This document shows, piece after piece, positions 60,322 through 64,000 of a stretch of 64,000 bases of DNA; positions within the stretch are counted from its first letter, which is position 1, and each line of letters opens with the position of its first letter. This DNA comes from Adineta vaga (taxonomy: Eukaryota; Rotifera): the NCBI GenBank assembly GCA_021613535.1, contig CP075495.1, positions 1-64,000 of the forward strand, read 5' to 3'. The position numbers and the translations under genes are program-made. The notes under the pieces are model-generated. The model searched no databases. It was not told the DNA's origin and worked only from the letters and a program-made list of their open reading frames with translations.

Positions 60322-62360
60322 AGCAAGATCAACATGTTTCAAATACGGGTATTGATCGACAAATTGTACCGTTTATTTCTGCAACGTCTAATCTAATAAA
60401 ACTTAATTCAAAATGGCAAGATCAATTGAAGATTGAAAAAGAACGAATTAGACGCAGTTTGATTTCGGGCAAAGATAACAATGATGATGATATATTGAAT
60501 TTTGATGATGTGACCAACGCCGTTGTAACGGTAGTCAATCCATATAACAATCAAACTAATTTCGAAAAAATACATCAATTCCTCCAGTACTTGTAGTTAA
60601 AAACAATTGCTCAACTCAAAGTAGCATCATTGATGAATTTACATTGAACAAAGAACAAAAAGCTGCATTCTTGATAATAACAAGTCATCTCGATGGTGAT
60701 AGTCGATGTCGCACAGGTATTTCCATGAGATAAATCATTACTTCTTTGATTCAATAATCTATTTTAGGTGACAATAATGGTCAACTCATTATGTGTGTAC
60801 CTGGTTGCGGTGGAACGGGCAAATCACAATTGATTCGTGCTCTTACAAAATATTTTCTTGTTACAAAAAGAATGCAAATGATGCGAAAACTTGCACCTAC
60901 TGGAATTGCAGCTGCTGAAATTGATGGCATGACAATTCATTCATTTCTAGGCGAACAACGTAATTCACGAAAGCCACGTACCATCAAACCAGGTGATTCC
61001 AAACTTGAAAACGAATGGAGACCTGTTGAATACCTTTTAATTGACGAAATGAGTATGGTTGGCTTAATTGTATTAGGAAAACTCAATAGAATCATTTGTT
61101 CTGCCAAACATGTCGATCCTCAAGTTCCATTTGGTGGTGTGAATGTTATCTTCTTTGGTGATTATTTACAATATCGACCAGTCTATGATTCACCATTGCA
61201 TACTGATTTTTCATTACCATCAAAAAAGAAACAAGGAAAGATACCATCTGAAAAAGAAATTCAACAACGTGTATCACGTTCTCTAATTCTTCAAATGAAT
61301 TGTGTGGTCAAACTTACACAACAGATGCGAACAGAAGATGTACGATATCTTCAATTACTCGATCGGCTTCGTCATGGTGAATGTAATTATGACGATTACG
61401 AATTATTGCAAACACGAGTTGTCGGACAACCATCAATAGAATCTCTACACGATTCACCATGGAATAAAGTAAATCAACTTTTTCATATAAAGGAAGAACT
61501 ATTTTAATCTGTTTTTTTAGGCTCCTATTCTCGTGTTTCGAAATGAAGTTCGCACACAATTAAACAACAAAGCTGCAATTCACAATGCAACACAGATGGG
61601 TCATCCACCGATGGTATGTGTCGCTCAAGACACATGTAAAGGCAAAGCAATCGAAGATCCAATATTGCTTAAGAAATTATTAGAACTGTCTGACAGCAAG
61701 ACAGAGCATTTACCTGGTTTACTGCCTTTTGTACCAGGAATGCCTGTCATTTTAACACAAAATATTGCTACTGAACTAGGTCTTATCAATGGTATTAATG
61801 GAATTTTTCGGCAATTAGTATATCATGAAGATTCGGTATCAACAGAAAATTTATCGGAAACATTTCCAAATAACACACAATATATTCGTCGACCGATATA
61901 TGCTTTAATTGAGATTGTTAAATCGAAGATTGAATGCAAACTTCAAGATCTTCAACCAAAACTTATACCAATTCCACTTATAGAACAAACATTTCAGGTT
62001 GACGTTGCTGATCTTATTCCAAAAGATAAGAAACCAAAATCAAATCAAAAGACAGTTTTATCAATTAAACGATCTGCATTACCACTTGTACCTGCTTATT
62101 GTATTACAACACATAAAAGTCAAGGTCAAACATTGAGCAAAGTGGTTATCGATTTAAAATTACCAAATGAAACGTATGATATTGCAGCAGTGTACGTGCC
62201 ATTATCTCGTGTAAAACGTTTAGCCGATCTAGCTATTCTACGACCATTTGATTATAAAGTTTTGCTGATGAAACCATCTAAATCTCAAATTACCGAAATG
62301 GAAAGACTGGATAAACTGTTTTTGAAAACACGATCACGTTTTCCGGAATGGTTTCAATAA
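60322..62360 (+). pseudogene. Helitron 2, PIF1-family helicase part with one frameshift
   Basis: The first exon (from 60322) breaks at a six-A run (60565-60570): the frame entering it stops at TAG soon after, while SIPPVLVVKNNCS and EFTLNKEQKAAFLIITSHL, homologous to copy 1, lie in another frame. Downstream, 60768-61468 and 61521-62360 are open and carry all PIF1 motifs: CVPGCGGTGKSQLIRA, LAPTGIAAAEIDGMTIHSFL, YLLIDEMSMVG, FFGDYLQYRPV, LTQQMRTED, AYCITTHKSQGQTL and VPLSRVKRLADL. The helicase itself is intact if the upstream shift is a sequencing error. Confidence 0.78.
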
Positions 62361-62785
62361 ATCATACATTTAATAAGACAGCTCTTACTGATTTTATCAA
62401 TTTTTACAATAGACAATTTGCATTTTCCATAAATTTCATTATCTTTCATTAAATTATGGAATTTCCACATTTTAATATTCTTTAAGATAAGATGGTCTTA
62501 CTGGCAGATTATGTTGTGCATATTTACACAGATAATGATTTTTTTCTGTTCATTTTTCTTTGTTTCAATCACATATAAAATAAATTTTTGTTATACAGTT
62601 GATTACGGAAGTCGCAGAACAAATGTTTTCAACTGTAATTTGAATTAGAAATCTTTTTTTGAAATACCGACGAGATAACTTTGAAGATTATAAGCTAAAA
62701 AAGCACTGTGACGAGTACATAACAGTTGAATACAAATTATTATGAATGATTTCAGCAAGAGAAAAAGTTTACTGTTAGTCATTTA

Positions 62786-62825
62786 GTCGAGGGTTAAGCG
62801 AGTCTGCCTCGACGAGCGTTACTAG
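62786..62825 (+). terminator. Helitron 3' hairpin and CTAG terminus
   Basis: GTCGAGG (62786-62792) pairs with CCTCGAC (62807-62813); eight bases later comes CTAG (62822-62825), followed by T. Helitrons end in a short hairpin close to CTRR and insert between A and T, so this fits the transposition terminator of the element. Confidence 0.75.
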
Positions 62826-63427
62826 TTATTAACCCATTCCTATTCTTTGTTTACTGTTAGCAATAGTTATTGTTTTTCTCTCATATTACTGACCGGTGAT
62901 TTTTCAAAATCTTTTTCTATTTTTAATTTAATAGTATTTTCTTCTTCATAGCTTTCGTATTTTTAATTTATATAGTCGACTAAAAACTGTTATGTTCAAT
63001 AGATTAATAGCCATAGTTTGATAACTAACTGAAGTGAAGCTTTTTAATTCTACTGCTTTCCTTTGAAAATCTCCCCTATCACATCAGTGACATACATTAC
63101 ATTCCAAATGAATACACATTATAGACAATATCGCTTGATTACGCTCTTACTGTTTCAGAAACAAAACAGTAGTATCTAGTATTTCCTTCTAGATTTGCAG
63201 ATATATAGTCATCTTTCTAGTAATAATTCTATGAGTCTGAGCAATATTTAATACTTTTCACTAAAAGCGTTCGCACGTATGAAATTTTCTTTCCGATAAT
63301 AGATCAGCATTTAAGTGTTTGTAAGAACTGCCGACCATATCGCTATGACTTATGTCATCTCGCTACTTCACTCACTCGCTATATCGCTACCTCGTTACAT
63401 CATTACATCATTACCTCGCTACCCCAA

Positions 63428-63484
63428 CAGAGAAATGTTTAAAATGAAACGCGTTTTTACGCGTCATTTTTAAGTGCTTCTCTG
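63428..63484. repeat. Imperfect hairpin with ACGCGT centre
   Basis: CAGAGAAATGTTTAAAATGA at the left pairs with the right arm ending TAAGTGCTTCTCTG; ACGCGT occurs on both sides of a TTTT loop. It could be a very small MITE remnant or a structured RNA element. Confidence 0.55.
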
Positions 63485-63504
63485 CCCGCGTAGTGTCAAA
63501 CTCA

Positions 63505-63552
63505 AAAGTTGAATTCAATTATTCAATTATTCACTTCAATTATTCAACTATT
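63505..63552 (-). repeat. Inverted copy of the TTGAATAGT minisatellite motif
   Basis: AAAGTTGAATTCAATTATTC and the following bases match, in reverse complement and with a few C/T changes, the end of the minisatellite at about 55490-55545. The two copies flank Helitron 2 in opposite orientation. Confidence 0.7.
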
Positions 63553-64000
63553 ATAAGGTGCAGGAAATGCAAAATTATAGTGGATTTTTTTCCTTGTTTG
63601 TTTATATATGGGTTCATAGAGAATGAAACGCTGATCACGAATATATATAAATTGTTTCGATCTGATCGCTGTTTGACTGAGAAAAACGCTAAATACCTTC
63701 AATGACTAAAAATGTCATATATCTTGCTTCCTTTACAGAAACTGTTCAACTATGAGAACAATTATCACGTTAAATATTTTTAAATATCATATTCTGAATC
63801 AGCATGAAAAACTGAATCAGAGAATGCTATTTGATCAGATTCAAAACCAAAACAATTTTAAAAATTCTGTGTAACATTCAGACCCTCATATGCGAAAAAA
63901 GTACATATCCGTGACAAATCGTATAAGTCTATCTAGTTCTTTCTTTTAAGAGATAGAATCAACTGTCATATCTCATTCGAACCATCAGAACGTGGGCTAC

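Larger units (their letters stand above)
55553..62825 (+). mobile_element. Helitron copy 2, 3' end defined
   Basis: Coding region 55553-62360 with the same domain order as copy 1 but without the OTU part. The 3' terminus is a 7-bp stem hairpin and CTAG at 62822-62825 followed by T, the usual Helitron 3' end. The 5' terminus is not identified; the region before the ATG is minisatellite. Three lesions are described in the component entries. Confidence 0.85.
62826..64000. other. Gene-free end of window
   Basis: No gene recognised. It contains CGCTA/CATTAC-type short repeats (about 63355-63424), a hairpin (63428-63484) and a minisatellite-like segment (63505-63552). Confidence 0.45.

Noticed and set aside
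1-64000. tRNA or rRNA genes
   Set aside because: No cloverleaf with conserved T-loop GTTCGA-type box plus acceptor pairing, and no rRNA-like GC-rich block, was found by eye; a covariance-model scan would be needed to exclude tRNAs fully.

Overview
The window looks like nuclear DNA of a small metazoan, most probably a bdelloid rotifer. It is strongly AT-rich. Introns are short (often 45-80 bp, GT..AG). The content mixes families typical of bdelloid genomes: OTU-type Helitrons, KDZ-like transposases, long-TIR DNA transposons, env-like glycoproteins and F-box proteins. This assignment is an inference from style and content; no rRNA, tRNA or other species marker was seen. No operons or prokaryotic signals are present, and no telomeric array was found.

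Layout. 1-3 kb: a short LTR retrotransposon without gag-pol (two near-identical LTRs, 5-bp TSD). 3-7 kb, minus strand: a small hypothetical gene and an apparently intact three-exon KDZ-like transposase gene. 8-11.7 kb: a complete DNA transposon with 288-bp TIRs and a six-exon transposase, possibly Sola-like. 11.7-18 kb: mostly gene-free, with a hAT-type foldback MITE. 18-20 kb: a seven-exon unknown gene that ends at a Rep/SF3-like P-loop. 22-23.2 kb: a mariner element whose transposase lacks the segment with the second catalytic Asp; it is inserted next to a CxxC protein fragment. 24.4-25.3 kb: a large foldback element. 25.9-29.3 kb: a decayed nucleotidyltransferase-like gene, a small unknown gene and an F-box protein.

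29.5-37.6 kb: Helitron copy 1 (OTU protease, DUF6570-like region, HUH Rep, PIF1 helicase), broken by several identifiable lesions. 38-39.9 kb: an env-like membrane glycoprotein gene with a long open frame. 40.7-43.1 kb, minus strand: a DUF3987-like pseudogene split by a piggyBac-type MITE at TTAA. 43.8-45.4 kb: a second KDZ-like gene with one frameshift. 47.8-50.1 kb: a second, decayed env-like gene. 53-55 kb: foldback and CCTGATTT-rich repeats. 55.2-62.8 kb: a minisatellite, then Helitron copy 2 (no OTU part) ending in a canonical hairpin plus CTAG. 62.8-64 kb: no gene, with a hairpin and an inverted copy of the minisatellite motif.

How it works together: this is a transposon-dense block in which elements have inserted into one another and into host or older element genes. 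At least seven families are represented: LTR, KDZ, long-TIR DNA element, hAT, mariner, piggyBac and Helitron. Intact-looking coding units are the 8-11.7 kb transposase, the minus-strand KDZ gene, the F-box gene and a few small genes. Exon structures were inferred by eye from reading frame continuity and GT..AG sites, and comparison between the two Helitron copies was used to locate lesions.
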